Source: Prevotella sp. P6B1 (GTDB lineage: Bacteria; Bacteroidota; Bacteroidia; Bacteroidales; Bacteroidaceae). From it: 64,000 nucleotides of DNA. The stretch covers positions 248,001 to 312,000 of the forward strand of contig NZ_JNKF01000010.1 of the NCBI RefSeq assembly GCF_000702825.1, given 5' to 3'. Of this stretch, positions 51,624 through 61,828 are shown piece by piece (within the stretch, counting starts at the first letter, position 1; each line of letters starts with the position of its first letter). Under the pieces are notes generated by a model. It was not told the DNA's origin, made no database searches, and saw only the letters and a list, made by a program, of their open reading frames with translations. Made by a program: the position numbers and the translations under genes.

Positions 51624-52424
51624 TTACTTAACAAGAGCCTGACGGGCTGCTTCAATCTTATCCTTAGCCTCTACCAGCTGCTTCTTCAGCTCATCAACGG
51701 TTGTAGCGTTAAGAACATCCAGAGGTGCGAGAGCGTCGGCTACTGGCTTAATATCTGGGTCATACTGTGCCAGACGATTCAGAGCGTCAAGAATCAGAAT
51801 AACACGGAATGTACTGTTAGCTGCTGCATCATCATCAAAAGCTACCAGGAACTTATCTGCATTCTGATTGATGAGATAGAGCTGCTCAACGAGAGAAGCG
51901 GCAGCTGACTGCCAGAAGTAGTTGATACGACCATTCTCGTTCATAGCATTGTATAAAGCTTCTGTTGCCTCAGCCACGGGAGCACCTTCCTCGAAAGCCT
52001 TGAAAGAAGGATCATCAATATCAGCAGCTAACTTTGTGATAGCCTTCTCATAATCTTCAACAGGCATCTCATAAAGCTTAGCTGTAGACTTGTCTACCTG
52101 AAGGGCAGCCAACAAACGATACTTTTCTGCCAAAGTGGTAGCGTTCTCTGCTACAGATGGAGTCAGAAGATAGTCTGGCTTAACCTTCAGTTCATCAGCA
52201 GTCAGCTTAATGGTACCATCGGCCTGCAGAATTGGCAACTGCTTCAGCTTGCCAATCTCACTGGCAAGGCTGTCTACATGCATCTTGATACTTGCCTCAA
52301 TCTGCTCCTGCTCAAAACTCTTAGTAGAGTCAGCTGACTCTACATTCTGTGCACTTTTGTTTCCTCCACATGCTGCGAAGGCAATTGCTGCAAATGCTAC
52401 AGCGAAAATTGATAATTTCTTCAT
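51624..52424 (-). CDS. Lipoprotein of unknown function
   Basis: 266 residues. Lipobox AFAACGGN (Cys19), then a mostly helical, acidic protein without a family I can name: KSFEQEQIEASIKMHVDSLA and a C-terminal helix DELKKQLVEAKDKIEAARQA. Few Cys, no obvious motif. It is 30 bp downstream of the large ABC transporter gene, transcribed with it, and ends at a strong terminator, so it may be an envelope partner of that transporter. Confidence 0.75.
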   Translation of the reverse strand: MKKLSIFAVAFAAIAFAACGGNKSAQNVESADSTKSFEQEQIEASIKMHVDSLASEIGKLKQLPILQADGTIKLTADELKVKPDYLLTPSVAENATTLAEKYRLLAALQVDKSTAKLYEMPVEDYEKAITKLAADIDDPSFKAFEEGAPVAEATEALYNAMNENGRINYFWQSAAASLVEQLYLINQNADKFLVAFDDDAAANSTFRVILILDALNRLAQYDPDIKPVADALAPLDVLNATTVDELKKQLVEAKDKIEAARQALVK

Positions 52425-52454
52425 TGTTTTAATAATTTAATAATAATACTATTG

Positions 52455-55364
52455 TTATTGTTCACTTTTTCTAATATATCTTCCAGGCCAATCTGTAAAT
52501 AGGAACAGGGCCACCACGAAACACATGAGTAACATTACACTCAAATTGAACCAAAGGGTTTTGATATGCCACGAGCCAACAATCTTCTCGCTGCTGTAGA
52601 AGGGCGCACAACCAAAATGGCTCCTTGGTGTAAGGAAAATGATACTGGTACGAGGCACAATGACATGATTGACCACATCTAACATGCGCGCATTGTCGGC
52701 ACCTACAACAAACTCTTCCAAACGGATATTATAGTTATCTCGCTTGATATTAAGCACGTTTTCCCTTCCATGCTCGCGGATCAGCTCTGACATCTTACTA
52801 TCGGCAGCTAATGTAGCCTTGTTGCTCCGTTTAGAGAGTTCCGTCTCTATGCTTGCCAAATACTCTTTCAACGAGGCGTACGAATAGTCCCCACTATACG
52901 ATTCCTTACCGCTGACAGATGTCAGCAGAGGTAGATTGGTCTTGATGATCTCCAGATGGGTTGGGTTCACTTCCTTGCCACGTATAACTTCGTCATTCAT
53001 GGTCTCCAACTGTGACTGCAACTCGTAGAGGTAGCCCATATTATAGAACTGTGTTTCGTACTTCACCTTATGCAAATCAAAAAAAGGTTTCTCGTATGCG
53101 TTATCTGTATAAGAGGTAACGGCGAGTGCCTCGTAGGCCCAGCGCGAAGGGATGATATTGCCAATAGCTGGCACGTTGCCTGTAGTGCTCTTAGGTGTCA
53201 GGTCCGAAAAACTGACCACCAGTCCACAAAGCAGTATCTGTGGAATGAGCAATAATGGAATGCTGATATAGATAGCTACCACCGAACTAAGACACTGCGA
53301 GAGCAGCAATCCTGTTAAATTCGAAAGCAAAGATGTTACAAAAAGGATAAGCCACCATATATCAAACAATCCATGCAGTCCCATGATAGAGTTACCAATC
53401 GCAATGAACAAGAACGTCTGCAATAGCGACACGACAGCCATATAAACAATCTTCGACCAGATGTAGCTACTATGCGAAAGACTAAGGAATCTCTCGCGTT
53501 TCAACAACGCACGATCCTTAATTATCTCCTCGGCGCTACCACTCATACCAATGAAAGTGGCCACGATAACAGACATGAAGAAATAGCTCACAAGATTCTT
53601 GTTGTCCATCACACTATATCCCTCAGAAGGTGCAAAACGAGTAAGCAAAGCGCAGACTACAGCAAGTAAAGGTGCCTCCAATAATGTAATACAGAGGTAC
53701 TGTAAGTTGGTGATTTTTGTTCTGATATTGCGTCGGAGAAAAATCAAGAACTGTTTGAAAGCACTAGGTTTCTTCTGATCCGATGGTGGTATATTGCCAT
53801 GCTTAAGAGCCTTCTGCTTTGGTCGATTTTTCAAATATAGCTCATGCCACTCCTGAGGCGACATCTTTCGTTCATCAGATACTTCACCACTACTATTAAG
53901 GGCTTTCTCATCAATGATATTCAAGACTATCTCTGGATTGACGTTACCGCAAGTAGGACATGCACTTGTAGTAGCATCAGCATAGTTAGCCGCATTCTTG
54001 AAATAGGTAATAGCGTCAATGGGATTTCCATCAAATACCGGATATCCCCCCTTATCCAAAAGCCACAAACGGTCGAAGAGTTTATAGACATCGCTGGATG
54101 GCTGGTGAATGTTTACTACAATAAGCTTACCTTTATAGGTCTGCTCTTTCAGAAGGTTAATCACCTTCTCTGTATCGGCAGAGGAGAGTCCGGACGTAGG
54201 TTCATCAAGAAATAGGACAGCCGGCTCACGGATGAGCTCCAAAGCGATATTTAGTCGTTTGCGTTGTCCGCCAGAGATATACTTGTTGATTGCAGAACCA
54301 ACTTTAAGATCCTTGGCTGCATCAAGCCCAAGATCCTTCAGCGTTTTCATCACACGATTCTCAATCTCCTCCTCGCTCATCCCCTCAAAACAGAGTTTAG
54401 CAGTAAACCAAAGGTTCTGGTAAACTGTCAGCTCTTCAATCAGCAGGTCATCCTGTGGAACAAATCCTATCAGGTTTTTAACCCTGGGCTCTGTGATGCT
54501 ATGCCCATTGATCGTGATAGTTCCCTCCTGAGGAACCAGTGAACCATTGAGAATAGAAAGTAATGTTGACTTACCTGTACCTGACCCTCCCATGATAGCC
54601 AAAAGCTCACCATGATGCAGAGTAAAGCTCAGGTTGTGCATACCATTATCGCTATTGGGGAAACGGAAGTTGATGTCACGTCCACAGAACTCAATTTTCG
54701 ATATGACATCCTGAGTCTCATTGTTACGAGCTGTGTATTTATCTACGATAGTAGAGAAATAGATTGGTTTACCACTCTTTCCTTTGATAACACTACTTTG
54801 CAACCAAACCTGAAAGGCACCTGACAATACTGGCACATCGTTACAAAGTACTGTATCTTTACCCGTATAAGTAAAGAGTAACAAACCTAACGACGGACAG
54901 GCAAGGGTTTTAAGCTCTCCATCTGTATCATCCAGATGATGCACCATCACCTGACTATTCTCCCTATTTTCAACAAAATCCGAGAAATCCTGATATAGTT
55001 TATCCGAGATTTTAAAGATCTTCGCCATAGTCTTAAACATACCTATGGCCTGAAGCAAAACGCCGTCATCAGCACAAAACTCCATCAGTCGCAGCAGCAA
55101 TAGCGACTCTTCTTTGATAGTTATTTTTCCATGGAGATTAGAACAGATGCTCTTTACCGTCTCTGTTGTATCCAAGTTATCAGATATTTCGTAAGCTCCT
55201 CGTATATCTGTATACAAATCAAGATAAGCTGTGGTATTTCTGATTCCCAAATGACGCCGCAAATAGTTTGTGAGCATGGTTTTTGCCCATACTTCATCAA
55301 CCTGTTCTTCCTTGCCAAACAAAGCAAACAAGCTAAGAAAACTCGATAAGATGATGTCGGTCAT
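52455..55364 (-). CDS. ABCG-type transporter with N-terminal TerB-like and FHA-like domains
   Basis: 969 residues. Residues about 1-130 resemble the TerB tellurite-resistance fold (helical, acidic); about 135-235 resemble an FHA domain. Then an ABC ATPase with Walker A GGSGTGKSTLLS, Q-loop VPQDDLLIEELTV, signature SGGQRKRLN and Walker B VLFLDEPTSG. A linker with CPTCGN precedes an ABC2-type membrane domain (about 590-780, six segments) and a large extracytoplasmic loop, ending in a last segment. Substrate unknown. Coupled to the 51624 lipoprotein. Confidence 0.9.
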   Translation of the reverse strand: MTDIILSSFLSLFALFGKEEQVDEVWAKTMLTNYLRRHLGIRNTTAYLDLYTDIRGAYEISDNLDTTETVKSICSNLHGKITIKEESLLLLRLMEFCADDGVLLQAIGMFKTMAKIFKISDKLYQDFSDFVENRENSQVMVHHLDDTDGELKTLACPSLGLLLFTYTGKDTVLCNDVPVLSGAFQVWLQSSVIKGKSGKPIYFSTIVDKYTARNNETQDVISKIEFCGRDINFRFPNSDNGMHNLSFTLHHGELLAIMGGSGTGKSTLLSILNGSLVPQEGTITINGHSITEPRVKNLIGFVPQDDLLIEELTVYQNLWFTAKLCFEGMSEEEIENRVMKTLKDLGLDAAKDLKVGSAINKYISGGQRKRLNIALELIREPAVLFLDEPTSGLSSADTEKVINLLKEQTYKGKLIVVNIHQPSSDVYKLFDRLWLLDKGGYPVFDGNPIDAITYFKNAANYADATTSACPTCGNVNPEIVLNIIDEKALNSSGEVSDERKMSPQEWHELYLKNRPKQKALKHGNIPPSDQKKPSAFKQFLIFLRRNIRTKITNLQYLCITLLEAPLLAVVCALLTRFAPSEGYSVMDNKNLVSYFFMSVIVATFIGMSGSAEEIIKDRALLKRERFLSLSHSSYIWSKIVYMAVVSLLQTFLFIAIGNSIMGLHGLFDIWWLILFVTSLLSNLTGLLLSQCLSSVVAIYISIPLLLIPQILLCGLVVSFSDLTPKSTTGNVPAIGNIIPSRWAYEALAVTSYTDNAYEKPFFDLHKVKYETQFYNMGYLYELQSQLETMNDEVIRGKEVNPTHLEIIKTNLPLLTSVSGKESYSGDYSYASLKEYLASIETELSKRSNKATLAADSKMSELIREHGRENVLNIKRDNYNIRLEEFVVGADNARMLDVVNHVIVPRTSIIFLTPRSHFGCAPFYSSEKIVGSWHIKTLWFNLSVMLLMCFVVALFLFTDWPGRYIRKSEQ

Positions 55365-55417
55365 CTCTCTTGGCGTTTATAATATTATAGTCTTAACTAA
55401 TTAACTTAAATTGGTTG

Positions 55418-55425
55418 CAAATATA
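55418..55425 (-). promoter_or_regulatory. -7 box of the ABC transporter gene
   Basis: TATATTTG on the minus strand, 54 bp before the ATG. No -33 TTTG at the right distance. The gap 55365-55479 otherwise holds only A/T-rich sequence. Confidence 0.4.
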
Positions 55426-55479
55426 TGAAAAAAAAAAGAGTAGCTATCAGTTCTATTAGTTAAAAAGTATTAAAGCCCC

Positions 55480-55947
55480 TTATTTGCGTCCGAAATCAGC
55501 AGGAACTTCACCCCATTTTTTTGTTTCCCATTTAATTATAGGGTTTCGGTAGTTGTGTGTATTAAGCCAGTTTTCAGCTCTGGCAATAATCTGAAATAGC
55601 TGTTCTGTCTGGGGAGTTCGTTCCAAAGCCGTCTTACATTTACGTTTGGAAACCCAGAGAATAGCATTATATGAATCGGAATAAATCGTCTTATTATGTA
55701 GTCCTTTCTGCCAACAAAGCGCCAAGGCATGCACAATCGCTAAGAATTCACCTATATTATTTGTCCCATGTACAGGACCATAGTGGAACACCTGATATCC
55801 CGTCTGCAAATCGATAGCCTGATATTCCATAGGACCAGGATTACCAGAGCATGCAGCATCAACCGCCCACGCATCTGCCCTCACCTCTAAAGGCAAGGGC
55901 AGAACTGTATCTTGACGGTTTGTAGGCGGATTGATGAGTTTGACCAT
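55480..55947 (-). CDS. rnhA: Ribonuclease HI
   Basis: 155 residues. Removes RNA from RNA-DNA hybrids. The four acidic active-site residues are visible: Asp in AVDAACSGNPGP, Glu in NNIGEFLAIVHAL, Asp in YSDSYNAILWV and Asp in EVPADFGRK. The His-rich hybrid-binding N-terminus of many Bacteroidota RNases H is missing. Follows argS by 2 bp. Confidence 0.92.
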   Translation of the reverse strand: MVKLINPPTNRQDTVLPLPLEVRADAWAVDAACSGNPGPMEYQAIDLQTGYQVFHYGPVHGTNNIGEFLAIVHALALCWQKGLHNKTIYSDSYNAILWVSKRKCKTALERTPQTEQLFQIIARAENWLNTHNYRNPIIKWETKKWGEVPADFGRK

Positions 55948-55949
55948 GA

Positions 55950-57734
55950 TTACATACGCTCAGGCACCTCAATACCCAGCAGACTCATACCATTCTTGAT
56001 AATCTTGGCCACATTCTTAGCCAGCATCAGACGTACAGCCTTCTTCTGCTCATCGGGTTCGTTCAGAATGCTGTAATCGTGATAGAACTGATTGAACACC
56101 TTGGTAAGCTCATAGCAGTAGTTAGCGATACCGCTTGGCGAATAATCCTTACCAGCCTGCTCTACAGCGGCACCAAACTCGTTCATCTTCTGAACCAACT
56201 CTACTTCCTTCTCAGCCAGATCTACCTGAGCATTAGCAGGCTTCAAACCCTCAGCCTCGGCCTTACGCAGGATAGAACGGATACGAGCATAGGTGTACTG
56301 GATGAAAGGACCGGTATTACCGTTGAAATCGATACTTTCCTCAGGGTTGAACAGCATGTTCTTACGTGCATCAACCTTCAGGATAAAGTACTTCAGGGCA
56401 CCCATACCTACCACGCGGGCAATCTCACGGCGCTCCTCTTCGGTCATATCATCGAATTTACCCAGTTCCATCGAGGTCTTGTAGGCATCCTCAACCATCA
56501 ATGCCATCAGATCGTCGGCATCAACAACCGTTCCCTCACGACTCTTCATCTTACCGTTTGGCAACTCTACCATACCGTAAGAGAAGTGTGTAAGTTCCTT
56601 ACCCCACTTGAATCCAAGACGGTCAAGCAGGATAGAGAGTACCTGGAAGTGATAGTTCTGCTCGTTACCTACCACGTATATCATCTTATCAATAGGATAA
56701 TCCTTGAAACGCATCTCGGCAGTACCGATGTCCTGAGTCATATAAACGCTGGTTCCATCGCTACGCAGCAACAGCTTCTGGTCGAGACCTTCATTAGTCA
56801 GGTCGGCCCATACTGAGTTGTCCTCATGGCGCTCGAAGAGTCCTTTTGCAAGTCCCTCTTCTACCTTAGCCTTACCTTTCAGATAGGTCTGGCTCTCGTA
56901 GTATATCTTATCGAACGATACACCCATCTTCTTATAGGTCTCGTCGAAACCGGCATATACCCAGTTATTCATCTTCTCCCACAAGGCGCGTACCTCAGGA
57001 TCGTTGTTCTCCCATTTAACCAGCATCTCGTGAGCCTCTTTAATCAGTGGAGCCTCCTGCTTAGCCTTCTCCTCGTCCATGCCCTGGGCTACGAGTTCCT
57101 TCACCTCCTCGCGATAGTGCTTATCGAAAGCTACGTAGTAGTCGCCAATCAGGTGGTCGCCCTTCTTGCCCGATGTCTCAGGAGTCTCGCCGTTGCCGTA
57201 CTTCAACCAAGCCAGCATCGACTTACAGATATGAATACCACGGTCGTTCACGATATTGGTCTTCACCACCTTGTTGCCGTTAGCCTCCATAATCTGTGCC
57301 AAGCTCCAACCCAGCAGGTTGTTACGTACATGACCAAGATGCAATGGCTTATTTGTGTTAGGTGAAGAATATTCAATCATGACAAGTGGTGACTCTTCTG
57401 TAACCTGTTTCATGCCAAAGCGCTCATCCTTATCGATAGACTCGAGCAACTGTAACCAAGCCCCATCACCTACACTCAGGTTCAGAAAGCCCTTTACTAC
57501 ATTAAATTTCTCTACAGCAGCACAGTTGGCAACCAGATATTCGCCAATCTCCTGTGCAGTCTGCTCAGGACTCTTCTTAGCGGCCTTTACAAAGGGGAAA
57601 ACCACCAGAGTCAGGTTACCTTCAAACTCACTTCTTGTCTTCTGCAACTGCAGCATTTTCTCTGTGGCATCCATGCCATAGAGGGCCTTAACAGCCTCTC
57701 CTGCAGCTTTGCTGATTAATGCTTCAATATTCAT
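55950..57734 (-). CDS. argS: Arginine-tRNA ligase
   Basis: 594 residues. Class I synthetase with the HIGH motif in SSPNTNKPLHLGHVRNNLLG (near 130), N-terminal tRNA-recognition domain, and DALR anticodon-binding helices at the C-terminus (YELTKVFNQFYHDYSIL). The KMSKS loop appears as MKSREGTVV, without KMSK, as is usual for ArgRS. The ATG at 57734 is used because the promoter lies in the longer frame. Forms a unit with rnhA. Confidence 0.97.
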   Translation of the reverse strand: MNIEALISKAAGEAVKALYGMDATEKMLQLQKTRSEFEGNLTLVVFPFVKAAKKSPEQTAQEIGEYLVANCAAVEKFNVVKGFLNLSVGDGAWLQLLESIDKDERFGMKQVTEESPLVMIEYSSPNTNKPLHLGHVRNNLLGWSLAQIMEANGNKVVKTNIVNDRGIHICKSMLAWLKYGNGETPETSGKKGDHLIGDYYVAFDKHYREEVKELVAQGMDEEKAKQEAPLIKEAHEMLVKWENNDPEVRALWEKMNNWVYAGFDETYKKMGVSFDKIYYESQTYLKGKAKVEEGLAKGLFERHEDNSVWADLTNEGLDQKLLLRSDGTSVYMTQDIGTAEMRFKDYPIDKMIYVVGNEQNYHFQVLSILLDRLGFKWGKELTHFSYGMVELPNGKMKSREGTVVDADDLMALMVEDAYKTSMELGKFDDMTEEERREIARVVGMGALKYFILKVDARKNMLFNPEESIDFNGNTGPFIQYTYARIRSILRKAEAEGLKPANAQVDLAEKEVELVQKMNEFGAAVEQAGKDYSPSGIANYCYELTKVFNQFYHDYSILNEPDEQKKAVRLMLAKNVAKIIKNGMSLLGIEVPERM

Positions 57735-57753
57735 ATCTTTCGAATTTTGGGTG

Positions 57754-57785
57754 CAAAGATACGAATAAGCGAGCGAAAAACCAAA
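57754..57785 (-). promoter_or_regulatory. Promoter of argS
   Basis: Minus strand TTTG (57785-57782), 20 bp, TATCTTTG (57761-57754), 20 bp before the ATG. The spacer shares a long block with the pyrE promoter. Confidence 0.75.
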
Positions 57786-57805
57786 TTTATTTGCAAAAAA
57801 TGTTT

Positions 57806-59233
57806 TTATTCCCAACACTCTAATTCGTGTTCCAACTCAGGTATCTGACTGCGATGGAAGGTTGGCTCCTTTATACCTTGCCGTTTCTGCTTTCGATAGT
57901 CTTCGAGCAGACGGAAAGCATAACGTCCCAGTAGCACAATGGCTATCAAGTTGCAAGCCGTAAGAAAGGCCATGAAGAAATCGACAATATTCCAAACTAA
58001 TTCGAAACTTGCCATTGCTCCGAAAATAACCATTACACCTGCCGAGCAGACACGATAAGTAGTCATCACCAACGAATTAGACGTTATAAAGCGGATATTA
58101 GCCTCACCATAGTAATAGTTTCCTATAATGCTTGAAAAGGCAAAGAGGAAGATGGCAATGGCAACAAACACTGGACCAGAGGCTCCTACCTCGCTTTGCA
58201 AAGCAGATTGAGTCAAGGCAATACCATTCAACTCAGGCATCTGATACAGTCCACTAATCAAGATAATAAAAGCTGTGCATGAACATACTAACAAGGTATC
58301 CGTAAACACCCCTAAAGCCTGAATCAGTCCCTGTTTCACAGGATGCGATACCGCAGCTGTTGCCGCCACGTTAGGCGCACTACCCTCGCCCGCCTCGTTC
58401 GAGAACAGACCACGTTTCACACCATTCATAATCGTAGCACCAATACCACCTCCAGCAATCTGATGGATACCAAACGCATCAGTCACAATCACCTTGAACA
58501 CATGAGGAATATGCTCTATGTTCATCGCGATAATCACGATAGCCAAGACAACATAGCCAATAGCCATTACAGGAACCAATACCGCGCTGACATGAGCAAT
58601 ACGCTGGATACCGCCAAACACGATAAAGAGTCCCAAAGCAGCTAACACAGCACCTACCCACATAGGATTCCACCCAAAGGCCTCCTGCATGGCGCCACAG
58701 ATGGTGTTAGCCTGGATGGAGTTGTTAGAGAGTCCGAACTGCAGGGTAATGAGTACCGCAAATGTAATAGCCATCCACCGCTGATGCAGACCGCGCTGGA
58801 TATAATAAGCTGGACCACCGATAAACGAGTCCTTGTGTTTTTGTTTGAACAACTGTGCCAATGTAGACTCCACAAATGCCGTTGCCGAACCTATTAATGC
58901 GATAATCCACATCCAGAACACAGCACCGGGACCTCCGATAGCAATGGCCGAGGCCACACCCGCTAAGTTACCTGTTCCCACACGCGTGGCCACACTCACG
59001 GCAAAAGCCTGAAAAGAAGAAATATGCTTACGTTTGCTTTCCGGACCTTGATTTTTTACTTGTTCACCTACGGTATCCACCGCCGAATCAGTAAGCAACC
59101 TGAGCATCTCGCCCACCATACGGAACTGCACAAAGCGTGTTCTAATAGTAAACCACACGCCACAGCCTACCAGCGCGGCAATCAGCACATAGCCCCATAC
59201 GGCATCATTAATCTGAGTTATAAGTTCGTTCAT
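57806..59233 (-). CDS. Sodium:alanine/glycine symporter (AGCS family)
   Basis: 475 residues with about 10-11 membrane segments. AGCS signatures: RVGTGNLAGVASAIAIGGPG near 92, FSNEAGEGSAPNVAA near 280, and FAFSSIIGNYYYGEANIRF near 385. Imports small neutral amino acids with sodium. The ATG at 59233 is 5 bp after the upstream stop; a longer frame overlaps it. Last gene of the SLC13-DUF3089-AGCS unit. Confidence 0.92.
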   Translation of the reverse strand: MNELITQINDAVWGYVLIAALVGCGVWFTIRTRFVQFRMVGEMLRLLTDSAVDTVGEQVKNQGPESKRKHISSFQAFAVSVATRVGTGNLAGVASAIAIGGPGAVFWMWIIALIGSATAFVESTLAQLFKQKHKDSFIGGPAYYIQRGLHQRWMAITFAVLITLQFGLSNNSIQANTICGAMQEAFGWNPMWVGAVLAALGLFIVFGGIQRIAHVSAVLVPVMAIGYVVLAIVIIAMNIEHIPHVFKVIVTDAFGIHQIAGGGIGATIMNGVKRGLFSNEAGEGSAPNVAATAAVSHPVKQGLIQALGVFTDTLLVCSCTAFIILISGLYQMPELNGIALTQSALQSEVGASGPVFVAIAIFLFAFSSIIGNYYYGEANIRFITSNSLVMTTYRVCSAGVMVIFGAMASFELVWNIVDFFMAFLTACNLIAIVLLGRYAFRLLEDYRKQKRQGIKEPTFHRSQIPELEHELECWE

Positions 59234-59238
59234 ATGAT

Positions 59239-60183
59239 TTAGTTTTTGCGCCAAGCATTAGTCCTCACGCTGATATTCTTTGCTAAACATTCACTATAAA
59301 GCCATGGTTCACAACTATGGATATCGCCTACATTGATAAGATCCTTGTAGGCAGGATATTCTGAGCCGCTATAGCCCTTAACCACCAGCACGTGGTGCTG
59401 AGGTGAGAGAGTAACGGTAATGGAATCGTGAAGAACGGCAGGCGTATCATCAGTACGCCAGTTTACAGGATTGATTCCCATACACGTGGCAGCAATTACA
59501 GGTTTTATATATTTCACATCCTTCACAGTATTGTAGCAGATGGTAACACCTGTATCTGCCTCACCTTGCGCAGCTTTGATATGCTTGGTCTGCAACGTAT
59601 CTTCTGGTGTTACTTTATAGCCTAACACGTAGGCAGCAGCCAACTGGCTATAGGTATCATCATCGATGTGCTTCAATAGTTCAACCACAGCCATACCGCC
59701 CTGACTGAAGCCTACAATAATAAGTGGACGCGACTTGTCACGCTGAGCCTGAAAATGATCGAAAGCCCTGCAGACATCATCCATAGCCAGACGGGTACGA
59801 TTTCGGATAGTATCATCATTCAGAGTCAGGAAGGCATCAATGGTTGTGTGCCGATAAAAGGGAGCATAGAAGCGATTACCAGGCGACATATATGCAGCAG
59901 CCCTTTTGATTTCCAATTCACCCATATGTTCACGATGCGTAGGGTTATACACATCGGCATAATGACAAAGGCGCCCATCTTCTGTTGTCCAGTCCTCCTC
60001 CCAAGTGGATACGACATAAAAGATATCGGCACCTGCGCCGATGCTGTCACTATTAACAGTCACCCACATCGTAGCATCGTTATAATCAGGAGCCTTAGGG
60101 ATAAAAACCTCCTTCCCGCTCTTACAAGATACGCCACAAATGATCAGACCAGTAATCAGTAACCAGATTTTTGTTAGTTTCAT
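59239..60183 (-). CDS. DUF3089 alpha/beta-hydrolase lipoprotein
   Basis: 314 residues. Lipobox IICGVSC (Cys20). DUF3089 hydrolase with nucleophile elbow VGFSQGGMAVVEL (about 158-170); the closing His may be in HSCEPWLY. Probably an envelope esterase; substrate unknown. Its start overlaps the stop of the SLC13 transporter (TAATG). Confidence 0.87.
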   Translation of the reverse strand: MKLTKIWLLITGLIICGVSCKSGKEVFIPKAPDYNDATMWVTVNSDSIGAGADIFYVVSTWEEDWTTEDGRLCHYADVYNPTHREHMGELEIKRAAAYMSPGNRFYAPFYRHTTIDAFLTLNDDTIRNRTRLAMDDVCRAFDHFQAQRDKSRPLIIVGFSQGGMAVVELLKHIDDDTYSQLAAAYVLGYKVTPEDTLQTKHIKAAQGEADTGVTICYNTVKDVKYIKPVIAATCMGINPVNWRTDDTPAVLHDSITVTLSPQHHVLVVKGYSGSEYPAYKDLINVGDIHSCEPWLYSECLAKNISVRTNAWRKN

Positions 60184-61697
60184 TATTGTAGTGGTGTTAA
60201 TGGATAGACAATGTTCACAATGAAGATATTGGCTGCAAGGATAATCAAGTTCATCAACAAACCAATACGCATGAAATCGCTGAATCGGTAGCCACCCGGA
60301 CCATACACCAGCATGTGTGTAGGCGATCCGATAGGTGTGGCAAAGCTACTGCTCACGCTTACCATCAGGGCTATCAGGAATGGGTATGGCTCGTAGCCCA
60401 ACTTCTCGGCTGCCTCGTACATAATGGGGAAGAACATGGCACCTGCGGCTGTGTTAGAGATGAACTCCGTGATAAAAGTGCCCACAAAGCAGATGGCTGT
60501 CATCACCACTATCGGGTTGGTACCACACACATCCAGAATACCCATGGCCAGGCGCTCGGCAATACCCGTTTTCTGGATAGCCAGTCCCAGCACCACGCTA
60601 CCGGCAAACACCATCAAAATATCCCAGTTAATGGCGCGCATGGCCTGATCGGGGGTACAGCAATGCAGTATCATCATGGCAGCGGCGGCAATAAAGGCAC
60701 AATGCAGCAGCGGCATAACGCCTAAGGCCGATACGGTAACCATCGCTATCATGACAAGCGCCGATATCAGCGTTTTGCTACCCACGTTAATCACCTCGTC
60801 GCCAACCTGCAAGCCGCGTTCCTGAGCCAACTGCAGTATATCTTTAATCTGTCCGGCGTATGTCAGATGGTCGCCTCCCATTACAAACTCGTCCTTGCTC
60901 AGCGCCACAGGCACATTATCAAAGTGGCGGATCCTGATCAGTCGGCCACCCTTCACGCCGTACAAACCAGCATAGTCTAATGTCTCGCCAATAAACTTGT
61001 TGTTTGATGGCACCAGCAGCTCTACGGTATATTCGGCAGTATCCTCAAAGTCCGATTCGGGTGCTTTCCTATCGGGTAGCAGCTTGCGCATGGCAATAAT
61101 GCTCAGCACACCTACAAGCAAACAGAACAAGCCTGGTATCGTGGTAGCCAACACGTTCATAGCGCTGCCAGTCTTATCGGCATAAAGTCCGCTGATAATC
61201 AGGTTTGGTGGTGTACCAATCAGCGTACACACACCACCCATGCCTGAGGCGTAGCTCAGGGGAATGAGCAGCTTTGAGGGCGCGATGCCCAACTTTTTCG
61301 ACCATATCTTCACGATGCCTACAAACATGGCCACCACCGTGGTATTGCTTAGAAACGAACTCAGTCCGGCCACTGGCAGCATCAGTCGTACCACGGCCTT
61401 GCCGTAGCTGTTAGGCTGTCCTAATAGGTTCTTAACTATCCATTGTAGCACGCCGGTATAGGTAAGCCCGGCTACTACTACGAACAACACACCGATAACC
61501 ACTACCGACGAAGAACTAAAGCCCGAAAACGCCTCTTTAGCGTCGAGCACGCCTGTTACAAGAAGTATGGCTATAGCAGCCAAGAATACCACATCAGAAC
61601 GCAGTTTGGTTAGTAGCAGAGTAGTAAACATACCCAGCACTGTAATAATAGTAATCCAAGCTTGGAGGTTAAAACCCCACAACAGTTCTGTTTCCAT
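60183..61697 (-). CDS. SLC13/DASS family transporter with RCK_C domain
   Basis: 504 residues. Two repeats of about five membrane segments carry the paired substrate/sodium motifs SNTTVVAMF and SNTAAGAMF, plus IGTPPNLIISG and ATPIGSPTHML. Between them lies one TrkA_C/RCK_C domain (ELLVPSNNKFIGETL, about 225-295). Such proteins carry sulfate, phosphate or dicarboxylates; which one is not clear here. First gene of its unit. Confidence 0.9.
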   Translation of the reverse strand: METELLWGFNLQAWITIITVLGMFTTLLLTKLRSDVVFLAAIAILLVTGVLDAKEAFSGFSSSSVVVIGVLFVVVAGLTYTGVLQWIVKNLLGQPNSYGKAVVRLMLPVAGLSSFLSNTTVVAMFVGIVKIWSKKLGIAPSKLLIPLSYASGMGGVCTLIGTPPNLIISGLYADKTGSAMNVLATTIPGLFCLLVGVLSIIAMRKLLPDRKAPESDFEDTAEYTVELLVPSNNKFIGETLDYAGLYGVKGGRLIRIRHFDNVPVALSKDEFVMGGDHLTYAGQIKDILQLAQERGLQVGDEVINVGSKTLISALVMIAMVTVSALGVMPLLHCAFIAAAAMMILHCCTPDQAMRAINWDILMVFAGSVVLGLAIQKTGIAERLAMGILDVCGTNPIVVMTAICFVGTFITEFISNTAAGAMFFPIMYEAAEKLGYEPYPFLIALMVSVSSSFATPIGSPTHMLVYGPGGYRFSDFMRIGLLMNLIILAANIFIVNIVYPLTPLQ

Positions 61698-61728
61698 GAT
61701 TAGTCAGATATGTTTAACAATATGCGGA

Positions 61729-61760
61729 CAAAGGTACGTTTTTTCACCGAAAAGTGCAAG
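61729..61760 (-). promoter_or_regulatory. Promoter of the SLC13 transporter operon
   Basis: Minus strand CTTG (61760-61757, one mismatch to TTTG), 20 bp, TACCTTTG (61736-61729), 32 bp before the ATG. Confidence 0.6.
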
Positions 61761-61775
61761 CATATATTGCTTTTT

Positions 61776-61808
61776 TTTGCTAATTATGAGAAAATAGTTG
61801 TATCTTTG
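61776..61808 (+). promoter_or_regulatory. Promoter of the EamA gene at 61829
   Basis: TTTG 61776-61779, 21 bp, TATCTTTG 61801-61808, 21 bp before the ATG. Its -33 lies close to the -33 of the divergent SLC13 promoter. Confidence 0.7.
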
Positions 61809-61828
61809 CACCCACAAAAATACTTGAT

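Noticed and set aside
57735..57818. 28-residue N-terminal extension of argS
   Set aside because: Contains the promoter and overlaps the AGCS gene 3' end.
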